Assembly (NCBI GenBank): GCA_011009095.1
Contig: VTPC01091055.1
Location: 248,001-312,000, forward strand
DNA: 64,000 nt
DNA from: Ignelater luminosus
Lineage: Eukaryota > Arthropoda > Insecta > Coleoptera > Elateridae
Direction: 5' to 3'
How positions within the stretch are numbered: the first letter of the stretch is position 1; every line of letters starts with the position of its first letter. The position numbers and the translations under genes were made by a program. Shown here piece by piece: positions 35,091 to 46,529 of this stretch. The notes under the pieces are model-generated. The model ran no database searches, was not told the origin of the DNA, and was given only the letters and a program-made list of their open reading frames with translations.

Positions 35091-36249
35091 ATTTATTATC
35101 CATTTCAACGATAGAAAAAGTTGTCTTTAAAATAGTATGTGTTGATGGTACTATTTCTATTGAGAAAAACAAAAATGTTTATGCACAAGGAGAACGTTTA
35201 GGTAATCTTTATATATTAAAATTTAAAATGAATAGTACCAATAATGTAAACTTAGCAGTTAAGCTAGATAGTGAATTATGGCATAAAAGATACGGCCATC
35301 TAAATTATGATTCGTCGTCAAAAATCAGTAATTTAAATCTAGTCAACGGATTAAATTTTAAAATTAATAAAGGTAATAAGTTTTGCGAAATGTGTGTAAG
35401 GGCAAAACAGAAATGTTTTCCTTATTATTGAAAAAGTAGTAAATCAAATAGAGTTTTAGAGTTATTCATGCTGATGTCTGTGGACCTATTACACCAATTT
35501 CGCATAACGGCAATCGTTACTTTGTAACTTTTGTAGATGACTATTTAAGGTTTGTAACGGTACATATAATTAAATCCAAAGATGAAGTTTTTGAATGCTT
35601 TAAGAATTATGAGGCCAAGGTAGCAGCGTTGTTCTGTAGTAAGAAAATAGCAAAAATCAAATGTGATAATGGGGGTGAATATTGTTCAAAATCACTTACT
35701 AATTTCTGTGCACAAAAAGGTATTCAAATTTCATATACACCACCCTACATTCGCCAATTAAATGGTGTTGCCGAAAGGATGAACCAAACACTAATGGATA
35801 AAGTAAGAGCAATGATTATGCAAGCAGAAATGAGTACAAGTTATTGGGAAGAAGCAGTACTTACTGCTGCGTACATAACAAATCGAACGCAGTCTTCCTT
35901 AATTAAAAACAGAACACCTTATGAATTATGGTTAAAGAAAAAACCAAATGTGTCCAATATGCGTGTCTTTGGGTGTACAGCATATGCAAGAATATCTGAC
36001 TCACTTCGAACTAAATTGGATGACAAAGGAGTGAAATGTAGATTTATAGGTTATGCAGAAAATGGGTATCGGTTATTAAATGAGACAGAAAACAAGATTA
36101 TTCATAGTAGAAATGTAATTTGCAATGAAGACAGCTTTTGTATAGTGAAAGGAAATCGAAAGGAAAATAAACTTTTTGAAGATGAAAGAAATGATGTTGA
36201 AGAAAAAGATACAGATTCAGAAGCTGACGTAGATGGTGTTAAAAAATGA
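35075..36249 (+). pseudogene. Copia integrase region, frameshifted
   Basis: The first frame (to 35431) has the pre-integrase HHCC zinc motif: LWHKRYGHLN and FCEMCVRAKQ. After stops, the core resumes with HADVCGPITP near 35468 (first Asp), CDNGGEY near 35665 (second) and LNGVAERMN near 35760 (Glu), giving a complete DDE triad spread over two frames. The chromodomain-like tail to 36249 is acidic. It overlaps the end of the protease frame by 16 bases in another frame. Confidence 0.8.
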
Positions 36250-37797
36250 TGCGAGACCGAAGAGAAGTACAAAGTTGCCACTAAATTTTCAAGATTATGA
36301 AATAGATTTAGATTGTTTAGCCTTATTAAGTAATTTTTGTGATGTTCCCAAATCATATGCAGAAGCAAAGAGAAGTTCAAAATGGAATTATTGGGAACGA
36401 GCCATTGAAGACGAGTTAAATGCGTTACAAGAAAATGAGACATGGAAATTGGTTGATAAACCTGAAGATGAAGAAGTTATAAGTAACAGATGGGTGTTTC
36501 GGGCAAAAGAGAATAATAAAGGAAAATTAATTTACAAAGCAAGATTAGTTGCTAGAGGGTTTGAATAGGATGTCACTGATTTTTCTCAAATTCATGCACC
36601 AGTGGCAAGGCTTTCAACATTTAGGATTTTGTTATCAGTTTGTGTCAATCAGAATTTATTTTTATAACAATTATATGTCAAAAATGCATTCTTAAATGGT
36701 TCCATAAAAGAAAAGGTTTATATGAAGATTCCTGAGGGTTTAGAAATTAATGAAAATTATGAAAACAAAGTATGTTTATTGAATAAAGCTATTTATGGCT
36801 TAAAACAAGCTCCTAAAATATGGAATGAAAGATTCAACACCTTTATGTAAAGTTTAAATTTCAAACGTTCAAAATCTGACTATTGTTTGTTTGTTTTTCT
36901 TAAACAGAACATACGATGCTATTTGCTATTACATATAGATGACATTTTGTTAGCATGTAATGATAAAAATTTTATAAATTATGTAAAATCAAAATTGTGT
37001 GAAACTTTTAAAATGAAAAAGTTAGACTTTGTTAACAATTTCTTAGGAATAAGAATCTGTAGAGATCTTGAAAACAAAATTATAACTATTGATCAAATTT
37101 CTGCAATTAATAATTTAGTGAAACGTTTCAATGTAGAAAACTGTAAAAATTTTAAAACACCTATTGAAAATAATTTAGTTTTAGAAAGAAATTGCGATGA
37201 GAATTTGAAAACCAAACTGCCTTATAAGGAAGTTCACTAATGTATATAATGATGGGTACAAGGCCGGATATCTGTTGTTGTGTAAGTTATTTTGGTAGAT
37301 ATCAGGATTGTGCAACGGATGTGCATCGTAAGCACCTGCTGAGAGTATTAAAATATTTGAAGTTTACAGTGGATTTAAAATTAAGTTTCTGTTGTTCAGA
37401 TAATGATCTACAAGGTTTCTCTGATGCAGATTGGGCAAATGATGCTGATCGAAAATCAGTAAGTGGATATTGTTTTAAATTATTTGATAATCTTGTCATC
37501 TGGAGTTCTAAAAAATAATCAGTTGTATCACTGTCCAGTACTGAATCAGAATTTGTAGCCATATGTATGGCAAGTTGTGAACTTTTATATATAAGGAATT
37601 TGTTAGATGATCTGCATATTACATATTCATTACCATTTATTTTATTTGAAGATAATCAAAGTAAAATTAAATTGCTTCAGAATTTTGAAAATAATAAAAG
37701 ATGTAAACATATTGATGTTAAATTTCATTTTGTAATAGACTTAATAGTTAAAGGAATAATGAAGATAGTCTATGTTAGTATAGTCTTTGTGTCATGA
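36233..37797 (+). pseudogene. Copia reverse transcriptase and RNase H region, broken
   Basis: The Ty1-type RT (RVT_2) begins around WERAIEDELNALQENETW and runs through NRWVFRAKE and ARLVARGFE to a stop at 36566. It continues past further stops with NAFLNG and AIYGLKQAPK. The catalytic box reads LHIDDIL, keeping both Asp but not the usual YVDD. After a stop at 37240, TRPDICCCVSYF leads into RNase H motifs SDADWAND, RKSVSGY, SSTESEF and KHIDVKFHF. Five or more breaks make it inactive. Confidence 0.8.
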
Positions 37798-37875
37798 AAA
37801 ATTTGTTAATTTAGTTAAAATGTTAAGGCTAAGTTAAAGGACATGTTTAGAAATTTTGTCTGGTTTGAGGGAGGG

Positions 37876-38079
37876 TGTTAGAATGTTATACTATTTGAAC
37901 AAACCCGCCAAAATAGTTTAACTTTGTTATTTAAGCGTATGCATAGAAACTATTTTGCCCCCTAAAAAAGATGGCTGTAGTTCTTAAAAATATAAGAACA
38001 TCGTGCATTCTATTCAATTTGAAGTTGTTTATAATTAAAAGAATTTTATAAAAGCTGCTGCATTTTCTTTATTTTAACA
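37876..38079 (+). repeat. 3' LTR of the copia element
   Basis: Starts TGTTAGAATG and ends TTTAACA. It is preceded by the purine tract at 37868-37875 and followed directly by the resumed Penelope arm (AATTGTACAT). Confidence 0.9.
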
Positions 38080-38251
38080 AATTGTACATATTTATTACAT
38101 TTTAAAATTACATTTATTATTAACATTTTAAAATAAACTCTTGTATTCATGTGTAGATTGATATATGGTTGTATCTTTTATATTTTTATTTTTAAATTTT
38201 TAATTTTTTAATTTTTAAGAAGATTATTATAAGAAAATTTTTGGCACTGCA

Positions 38252-39260
38252 ATGTATAGCCCTTTATCATCTATTATAGCAAATATGGTACTAGAAGACC
38301 TCGAAGATAAAGTTTTAGAAGAAGATGATATCAAACAACACATATTTTCCTATAGAAGATATGTTGATAATTGTATTTTATACGTCAACCCAAACTATAG
38401 TCAAAATATCTTAAAAAAGTTTAATGAAGTACACCATAGACTACAATTCACAATAGAAAAAGAAACTAATAATATGATTAACTTCCTCGATCTCACTTTA
38501 CATAAAACAGAAAACAAAATTATTACAAATTGGTACACAAAAGATATATGGTCTGAAAGATACATAAATTTTCTATCAAATACTCCAACAAATTATAAAA
38601 TCAGCATAATTAATAACCTTATTGATAGAGCGGTATCTTTAGCTCACCCACAATTTAGGAAACAAAATATCAAAAAAGTCAAAAATGCTTTATTAAAAAA
38701 CAACTACCCAATCAGATTCATAAACAAATACATTAAGAAAAGAATACATTACATATACAATAAAAAACAATTCAAAAAAAAACAAAAAACAGAAGTCGCT
38801 TATGTATCTTTCCCATATATCAAAAAAGTATATATCAAAAAATACAAAAAGTAATACAACAACATATAAACATTAAATTAGCATATAAAAACCATAATAC
38901 ACTTAAATCATTATATACAAACTTAAAAACAAAAGAAAAACAAAACCACATATCTGATATAGTATATAAAGTTAACGGCACTAATTGTAACGCGACTTAC
39001 ATTGAACAAACTAAACAATATATAGGAAACAGAATAAAACAACACCAGAATTCAATCAAAATACACAAAAAAGACAACGCCCTAGCAGAGCATGTAATTG
39101 ATAATTTACACAACTTCAACTTTAACAATGTAAAAATTTTAGAAAAAGAAGAAAATACACAGAAACGACTATTCCTAGAAATGATACACATAAAATAAGA
39201 AAAAAACACAATAAACTCAATTACGGATACAGCACAATTTCCAAACTGTTACAACAATCT
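38252..39260 (+). pseudogene. Penelope-like reverse transcriptase and GIY-YIG endonuclease, 5'-truncated
   Basis: The 200-codon frame starts inside the RT palm: MYSPLSSIIANMVLEDLED, then YRRYVDNCIL where the catalytic YVDD has become YVDN, then FLDLTLHK and INFLSNTP, all characteristic of Penelope-type RT. After the stop at 38854 the downstream sequence continues with IVYKVNGTNCNATYIEQT, LAEHVIDNLHNFNF and KRLFLEMIHI. This matches the C-terminal GIY-YIG nuclease of these elements, with the usual YIGQT changed to YIEQT. The N-terminal RT half is missing, so the copy was truncated at its 5' end. Confidence 0.8.
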
Positions 39261-39564
39261 GATAAGACAAAAGTAAACACCATTATAAGCGTGATTAACC
39301 ATATAAATAATAAAAAAATACTATAACAAAAAACCATACACTAATTATTAAATAACATAACATCCAGACCACCCTATATATAAAATTGTTTTCCTTTAAA
39401 AATAAAAATATAAAAAGATACAACCACATATCAATCTACACATGAATACAAGAGTTTATTTTAAAATGTTAGTGCATGTCTCTTCAAAAAGTTAATAATA
39501 AATGTAATTTTAAAATGTAATAAATATGTACAATTAATATTAAGGACGTAAGTAAAATAACATA

Positions 39565-40840
39565 CAGGGGGTCCCTAAATTGCATTAAAAGCTTTAGGTA
39601 GCCGCCTTTCTTAATCAATTGTGATGAGAAAACTTCAAACGCGAACTCTCTAACGCAGTTAGTTTCTTCACACGAGCCAAAAAAAGAAACAAGCTTGGCA
39701 ACGCTAGTCCCTGAAAGCGGCGTAACCTTTACAGCCAAAGGTGGCGACGAATCAAACATCTGATCGCAATAAAAATCAGGCTAGCTATTGAAATAATTTA
39801 AATCTAAAGTAATCTAAAGTAAACTCATGTAAAAAATTACATTTATTAAAAAAACTACATTTTTAAAAATTAATTATTTATTTGTAGTTGAAATCAGAAT
39901 ATCAGTGGTACCTGTACGTTTTATAACAATAAAATGTATTTTAATTTAAATAATGGCACGTATGTACTTTAAACGTCTTCTTCTAAATCGGCATTTCTGC
40001 CTGCTCGCGGCCTACCTTCATTTAAATTATGAATTGGCATAATATTTCCAGATCCTCTAAGCCTTTGGTGTGTATTTCGAATAACGTTATGAATTGGATA
40101 GCGTCTATTTGGAAAACGTTCTGCATAAAGTCTGGCAGCTTCATTGTAATTTCCATTACATTGCCCAAGAAACAGAATCATGTTGGTATACTCATGTATT
40201 GCATACTCCATGACAAAACTAAAGAAAAACTAAACTATAAAACTGAAATACAAAAACTAGAATTAATACATACCAGAAAAAAACGGGAACTGCAAGTCAG
40301 TAAACAGAAACAGAACGGAATAAAAATTTTAACAAAAACAAAAAGTCAACAAACAACAATAACACAAACAACGGAAACGGAATAGAAAATAATTAAGGAA
40401 AAACAGCAAATGTGCAAGAATAACTCAAATTACAAAATGTATGTCTAACGCCAGCTAACCACAAATATCAAAATGTAACAGATGAATTATGATGTAAACA
40501 ATTGTTTAGATTCATCAAAGTAAACAGTGTTTGCGTGGTTGCCACATCTGTTTTTACTAAATCTCTTACTTTTAACACCCTCTCTGCAAAGAAAACGTTA
40601 ATAGTTAATGCATTCATAGTGGTAATGTTTTCTTCTAATAAGTTCACCTATCGAATGGATAAATGTTCCGTTAGATTTAATTGCCCGATGTCTTGTAATT
40701 TAATGTTAAATGTGTTAACTTCTTCATCGTCGTACAAGAAAACTAAGCGACTAGGGAAAATTCTGGTTGCAGATTTGAGTTCAGGCTTCATAAAGGAAGA
40801 CGTCTACCTAAAGCTTTTAATGCAATTTAGGGACACCCTG
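39565..40840 (-). mobile_element. IS630-like transposon, 1.28 kb, inserted in the right Penelope arm
   Basis: CAGGGGGTCCCTAAATTGC at the left and its inverse at the right (CAGGGTGTCCCTAAATTGC) open TIRs of about 38 bases. TA flanks each end (39563-39564 and 40841-40842). The left Penelope arm (about 33631-33640) shows the empty site with a single TA, proving the insertion. One short transposase N-terminus remains on the minus strand; the rest is non-coding, so this is a non-autonomous derivative. Confidence 0.85.
39969..40211 (-). pseudogene. IS630-like transposase N-terminus (DUF4817 helix-turn-helix)
   Basis: An 80-codon frame starting MEYAIHEYTNMILFLGQC, with NYNEAARLYAERFPNRR and IHNVIRNTHQRLRGSGN. 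This is the DUF4817-type DNA-binding domain of insect IS630-like transposases. The frame stops at the domain end (LNEGRPRAGRNADLEEDV), and no catalytic domain follows within the TIRs. Confidence 0.8.
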
Positions 40841-41034
40841 TACAATTATAGTATAATAAAGAAACATAACAAATTAATTTATATTACAGAATGTAAAACT
40901 AAGAAAAATTCAATTTAACCAATATGTTGATAATGATAAATATATTTATCGAAACGTCCATAAATAAATGTTTTTAATAATTTGACAAATTTTATTTAAT
41001 GACCTACAAAGCTAATAATAAACCAAAAAAATAT

Positions 41035-42455
41035 GTACATTAGGTTATTTCCTACTATTATTCAACAGTGGGACTGGTTTTACAAAATCATCAGAGATCA
41101 ACTGTAATTAAGTTAATCTTACAACACAATTTCCGGATCAAGTCTGGATAATAGTCTATGGTTCTTCGAACCGGATTTATAAGTTGTCCTTCAGCGAACT
41201 TGTGTGCCCTTCAGCGGACTTGCGATACTTATTCTTCTTTTCCTTGTATTTTCACATCTTCGCAGTAATCTCGTATTCTTCTAGTCTTATCATATTCTCC
41301 TCGAAGTGTCCTTTGGGCAGACTTGTAAATTATATCTGTTTGGGTGAACCCTAAAGCGGATTAGTTCTTCGTCGAGGTCGAGGGTGTTGGGGAGCTCTTG
41401 TTTATTGTGTTTGCTGCAGCAGTTGTTGGTTATCGTGGGTCCTTGGTTGTTGAATCTTCTTCAGCGACAAGGCAGAGGGGCGTAAATCCTAAGCCTCACT
41501 GGTGTTTGATCTGATACAGCTAGGAGAAGGCACTTTGCAACGCACGAGATTGCTGCATCGTGTTGATCCCACATCTTGTTGGTGTGAAGACGATTGGTCT
41601 GCACCTGTATGTGCATCTGTTTGTGTTCGTGATAGGAACTTCTTTTCTTCTGCCATGGTATTTTGCATCAGCATTGATGACCGTACACAGTGAAAGCTTT
41701 TGGTAGCACCGGTACTACGTGCAAGATGACTTGTCTTAAGCTTTGTTTGCTTCAGCGCTGACAGCGTGAATGCAGGTCTGGTAAAAGAATGTCCCGATGA
41801 TAAAGAAACTGGATAATGATGCGACGAACTGATGTGGCAAGAAAATGCGTTAGCATCTTCTCTTTTCTTCGGATGTAGAAAATCTTCTCTTTGCTGTACC
41901 ATGTGTACTGTGCAGAGTGCAGTTGGTCGATATAGTAGCTGTTGAGTCGGAAGACTATAACGGACTAGTTTCTAAGAGAATTCTCGCGGAGGTTCGCCTG
42001 CGCCACCTTTAGTCATCTGGTTTAAAATCTAACAAGTGGAAATGATGATTTTGAATGAAAATTACATTTTTAAAGGGGGCTTATCAACAAAACGCTATGC
42101 GAAGTTAAAGCTGCACAGTTTAACTGTCGGCATTATAAACAATCACAACTAGATCAAGGTAAAGGACCCCACGTCTATTATTATCGGGGCCCAAGAAGAG
42201 CTCCCTAATCAATACCTGCCGAAAACAAGAGGGCGGTTTTTAAAGTTTGATACAAAGACGGCTAATACACATGCAACAGCTCTGATCACATTTCATCCTG
42301 AATAAAACATTTTATAGTAAACTTTCTGGTATGTTACGTCCATCATCGACTTATTGAAAACTCCGGCCTTTTTTATTTAATTTAATTTTAATTTAATAAA
42401 TTTGCCGTGCCGTCCCTCATATATTGCCGTTCGGTGCCTTGCCTGCACAAGACGG
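41035..42455. other. Unassigned stretch
   Basis: More GC-balanced than its surroundings between 41350 and 42000. A 137-codon minus-strand frame (41489-41902) is Ser/His-rich without family similarity. The origin is unclear; it could be an unrecognised repeat or UTR. Confidence 0.35.
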
Positions 42456-42460
42456 GCCTG

Positions 42461-42643
42461 TAGAATCAGTTGGTTGGTTCATTTTTTCTACATTTTGTCT
42501 TTAATTCAAGAAACTCGTTGTCTAAGTGCAGACTACCATTTCTGTTCTGATGTAGAGTCGTAGACCCCTATATGCGCGCGCAAACCGAGAACCAGGGACA
42601 CGAAGGGTCAAACTGCCGCTCTCAAGCGATCCAACTGATTCTA
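42461..42643. mobile_element. Small MITE-like element, 183 bp
   Basis: TAGAATCAGTTGG (42461-42473) and CCAACTGATTCTA (42631-42643) are exact inverse partners. The TA at each outer edge could be a duplicated target, as in Tc1/mariner-type MITEs. No coding capacity. Confidence 0.5.
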
Positions 42644-43089
42644 TAGTGTACAAACTGCGATCTTAGGTAATAACTAATAAGTAGCTGCTGGCAATGCAAT
42701 GATTGTAAAATCTTATGTTAATTTAAATGAAATAAGAACTTTAATTATTAATTTACCAAGTTATATAATATTACACGAGCTTTTACCTATGTACATGCAT
42801 TCTTTCTATCGATGTGCTTCTTGCTTTTAAGTTAACTTTGACAGCCTCTACCTTGAAAACCACGCATTTTAGGGAAAATCCTATATGGCAAAGTAGGTTT
42901 AATTTCTGTCAAGGAGTGCGATACAAATAATGTCATCCTGTTTTTGACACAACGTATGACCTTACTATAAGGTCGTTGAATTTGAGAGCTTTTGAAAAAT
43001 CCAATTATAACTAGAAAACGATACATTCTACGGAAAAATGCAAGAGCAACTTTTCTGTTAATCGATTGTTAATACCAAAACTATTTTTT

Positions 43090-43490
43090 TAATTTTTTAG
43101 GGGAATAACAGCTTTTTTTTAGAGCATGGGGTTAGCCACCCTGCAATTCTCTGTCTCTGATGAAGATATCAGGCACAAAACTACGAAAATTGTAAAAACC
43201 TAAGAGTATCAAACATGTAGAAAACTTTGTTTGAATATCTCGCGTTGTTCTTGGAATATTGATAAAACATGAAATATTAAATGAAAGTCTGACACTGTAT
43301 CCGGGAAATAATGCATTTCCAGAATTTGCTGTATGTTTATTGCAAAATCAAAGTCTACTCTAAAATCTATAATAAAGAATAGGCTATAAACTTCGAACTT
43401 TCGAACACGTGTTTAGTAGGAAAATCGGCATAGTTTTCGATATAGTTCATGTGGGTGACGATCTGGAAAAAACACTCTGTATATTATTAC
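43090..43490. repeat. Second copy of the dispersed repeat of 17.5 kb
   Basis: Shares GATATCA, AAACTACGAAAA, CAAACATGTAG and GTTCTTGGAATATTGA in order with 17590-17700. It ends in ACACTCTGTATATTATTAC, resembling a decayed IS630-like terminus. Confidence 0.4.
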
Positions 43491-43499
43491 AAGGTGATC

Positions 43500-44515
43500 T
43501 ACATAAAACGAAAATATAAACAACTAACTATTTTCATTTTCTACTCTTATGATTGTCACAAAGCACAACAAACAGTAGGTAACTGTTAAATTTGTTGTAC
43601 ATACGGTATTAATCTTTGGTAAGTGTTGGTATTACATTTTACGCATTAGCATCAAATTTCATATCATTACGAAATATAAGTGAACAACCATTACAATACA
43701 TACGAAACCATAAAAGATCTCAAGCGAATCCTAAAAAAGAATGTAACAGCAACTGCAGCAGTTGCATGTCTCGTGCTCATAACATGAAATGTATCGACAG
43801 CCCATGTTGGTTTGTCATTCCCTGTCGCATATGGTAATCAAGTAACCGTGTATAGTATATCCTCCATGTAAATGCAACAGCTATTTTACGGTCCCTATTT
43901 AAAATGCACCTATTAAAAACAACAACCATCAAGTACATTTGCCTATAACTGTATACATAAGACATTGCCTTTTAATCTATTTCGTGCATGTGCTTCAATG
44001 AGCTTATGTACCTATACATATGTACGCAAGTGTGAGCGCGTGTGTATGTTATATATATTTGCTTCCGTATACCGATATTTAATTGCCTTGGATTAAATTA
44101 AGGAAACTAGGTGTATCCATTGCTATTTTTTTTTATTTTCTTTCGAACTCATCAAGTAACTTCCACCAGGAGACAGAAATAAACAAAATTATTATTTCTT
44201 TCTTTCGTATAAGATTTAATACATGTTGAACTAATCTACATAATTAATTACTTGAAAGGAAATTACTTTACAAATAGTTTTATGAAATTGCGAAAAACAA
44301 AAACTAAAAAAAAATTTAATTCATTAATTCTTGATCTTTTTATATGTAGCTTGCGTTTGCTGTAGTTATTTTCCTTTGCAATTAAGTCGTTTTAAAACAT
44401 AAATGAAATTTGTTAGCTATTATTTTGCTCACAAACGTTTTGAAATTCTGTTAATTTTATTTTCACAGTGTTTCTTAATTAATTAGTGGTTGATTGTTGA
44501 AACAATAAATAGAAT
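43500..44515. other. AT-rich stretch without gene
   Basis: Nothing recognised beyond short AT-driven frames. Confidence 0.4.
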
Positions 44516-44519
44516 GGCC

Positions 44520-45040
44520 CGCTCTTATCTGACAACTTCTAGTTGTCATCTGGAAATTTCCAGTTGCCATTTAGAAACTTCCTATTAGAAAATAACGGAT
44601 ATTTCTAATTGGTTTTTCCACCTATCAGCTGGAGATTTCCAGTTGCCATTTGAAAACTTTTAGTTGTCATCTGGACATTCCCAATTAACGAATAATTTAC
44701 ATTGGCCCATCAAGGCTATCGTAGACGATTTTCAGTTCCTGTCTGGAAACTTATAAGTAGTTACTTTCTTAGAATTCACTTACCATTTAGAGACTTCCTA
44801 CTAGGAGATATTGGAAATTTTCACTTGTCATTTCCAGCTATTTACGAAAGTCCTCTCACCCCCGAAGGACCAATGTAAAATTTTCTTAATTTTCAAATAG
44901 CAAGTGGAAATTTCCATTTAACTTGAAATTTTCAAATGAAATCTGAGAATTTCTGTTTTTTCTTTTTCCTGGTATGAAACTGGAAATTCCTAGATAACAA
45001 CTAGAAGTTTTCAGATAACAACTGAAAACTTCACTTGTAG
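44520..45040. repeat. 20-bp repeat array, segment D, arranged as a fold-back
   Basis: Reverse-oriented units (AGTTGTCATCTGGAAATTTC) fill 44525-44690, forward units fill 44890-45030, and junction modules lie near 44695 (reverse) and 44853 (forward). It is the same family as the 9.7-14 kb array, 30 kb away, and abuts the truncated end of an RTE-like LINE. Confidence 0.75.
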
Positions 45041-45059
45041 TTCTTTATAGCAAACTCAA

Positions 45060-46520
45060 GTTCCTTTATTGTTATCCCTGTTTCCATATGTGGAGCCTTC
45101 AGTTGCGATCCAGGATTGGGTTTATCTTCTGATGTGTCTTTCACCACTTGAGTTCCTTTTCATAGCTTACTGAAGTATTCTCTCCATCTTTCCATTATTT
45201 CCTTCTCTTCTGTCAATAGTCTCCCTTCCTTATCTTTTAGAAACTCGAGTGGACACTCTGTTACTTTTTTCATGTTTCTAAGTACTTTATAAGAAAGCTT
45301 TTGGTTATCCCATAATTCTGCTCCATGAATCTTTCAAACTCTTCCCAAGATGTTCGTTTAGCTTGCCTTACCGCTAACTTTACAGCTGTTCTGGCATTTT
45401 ATATGCTTTATAATGTTCTCCCGTTCTATTTACCAATTACTCTTCCCATTTCTCTTTCTTTTTCCTTACTGCCTCGTGCACTTCGATGCTCCACCATCTT
45501 GTTTTCTTTTTAGGCTAACCATACTTTTGTTTCCCACAAAGCTCCTCTGCGGATTTTCATAGTTTCCTTAAACATGATCCACAAATCTTCCATCTTCCAT
45601 TTTTGCATTTCCTATCTTCCGTGTCGCCAGGTTATAATATCTTTCTTTAATGTTTTCCTCTTTTATGTGTATAAGCTTTTCGTTAATTCTTTTCTTTCTC
45701 TTTTCTTGCTTTGAATTCCTCTCTAACTGCTTCTCTACCAACTTTGGGTTGACCATAGATGATCCGACCTTATCTCGAGTCTCCTGTACATTCTGGTATC
45801 TCTCCTTCTGCTGCGGAGAATTTGGCTTCCCACAATGTAACCTATAATTGATTTCTGATTCAAAGCTGGTTCCTCCCTGGTATATTTGCGAATGTCTTTA
45901 TGGACAAATAGGTGATCAGAAATCGTGAGGTCATTTAGCAAGCGGAACTGCAACAGTCTTTTACCATTGTCATTTCTCGTATCTTCTCCATAACTGCCAA
46001 TTACTTGATGAAATCCCCGCAAACAGTTCCCTACTCTGCCTATCATATTGCCCATGATAATGACCTCCGCAGGGGCCGTCTCCACCACTCTTTGGAGATT
46101 CTTATAAAACTGTTCCTTTGCGTCAACCAGTGCATCTTTGTTTGGTGCATTAGAAGCTATTAATGTCAGTACACTATTGTCTGTCTCTTTCAACTCAAGT
46201 ACCATTATCCTTTCGCTGATAAACTTCCACTGTTGTTTTCAGAAAAGCTACCCCCGCGAAGAAACGTGGCAATCCTTCAGTTGAACTCTCGAGAAGAATA
46301 GAGTATATCCTCGATCCATCTATATGCAGCTTTGTCCTTTCCGTTTTGTCTCAGTCACGACCAGCATGGATACTCCCATCCTTTTAACTTTCTTCACTAG
46401 CTCAATTTCCTTACCAGCCAATCCTCTGGCATTCCAAGTGCTAGATTTTAGGGTCCTATTTCCTCGCCAAGTCGTTGCCTTAAGAATCCGCCCGGATAAA
46501 TTTTTCTGTATTCTTTTAAT
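45060..46520 (-). pseudogene. RTE-like LINE fragment: endonuclease domain (craniofacial development protein 2-like)
   Basis: Minus strand. Near 46495 it reads TLKSSTWNARGLAGKEIEL, the N-terminus of an apurinic-type endonuclease, then VVTETKRKG. The main 156-codon frame (46205-45735) follows with EVIIMGNMIGRVGN, GEDTRNDNGKRLLQF, VHKDIRKYT and YRRLEIRSDH. Family knowledge: the catalytic block is usually MGDLNARVG, so the Asp is lost here (GNMIGRVG). Stops interrupt both ends. A degenerate linker with ENFERFMEQNYG-like sequence extends to about 45060, where the copy ends before the reverse transcriptase. The 20-bp repeat array begins directly after. Confidence 0.7.
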
Positions 46521-46529
46521 CAGTTAGAT

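Larger units (their letters stand above)
33664..38079 (+). mobile_element. Ty1/copia LTR retrotransposon, about 4.4 kb, complete but dead
   Basis: Two LTRs of about 200 bases bracket gag, protease, integrase, reverse transcriptase and RNase H in the Ty1/copia order. The 3' LTR has TG...CA ends. A primer site (TTGGTTATGGGCCCAG, 33864-33879) complementary to the anticodon arm of initiator tRNA-Met, the half-tRNA primer known from Drosophila copia, follows the 5' LTR. A polypurine tract (GAGGGAGGG) precedes the 3' LTR. Many stops and frameshifts interrupt the polyprotein. Confidence 0.9.
33450..41034 (+). mobile_element. Penelope-like element with inverted arms, split by two later insertions
   Basis: Two long inverted arms flank a Penelope reverse transcriptase/GIY-YIG body. 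The left arm is 33450-33665 plus 38080-38190; the right arm is its inverse, 39416-39564 plus 40841-41034. The left arm is interrupted by a copia element and the right arm by an IS630-like element. Because the arms are copies of each other, each shows the uninterrupted sequence of the other. Penelope-like elements are known to carry terminal repeats in direct or inverted arrangement. The body is 5'-truncated. Confidence 0.75.

Noticed and set aside
41489-41902. 137-codon minus-strand Ser/His-rich frame
   Set aside because: No recognisable family and no flanking signals; left as unassigned.
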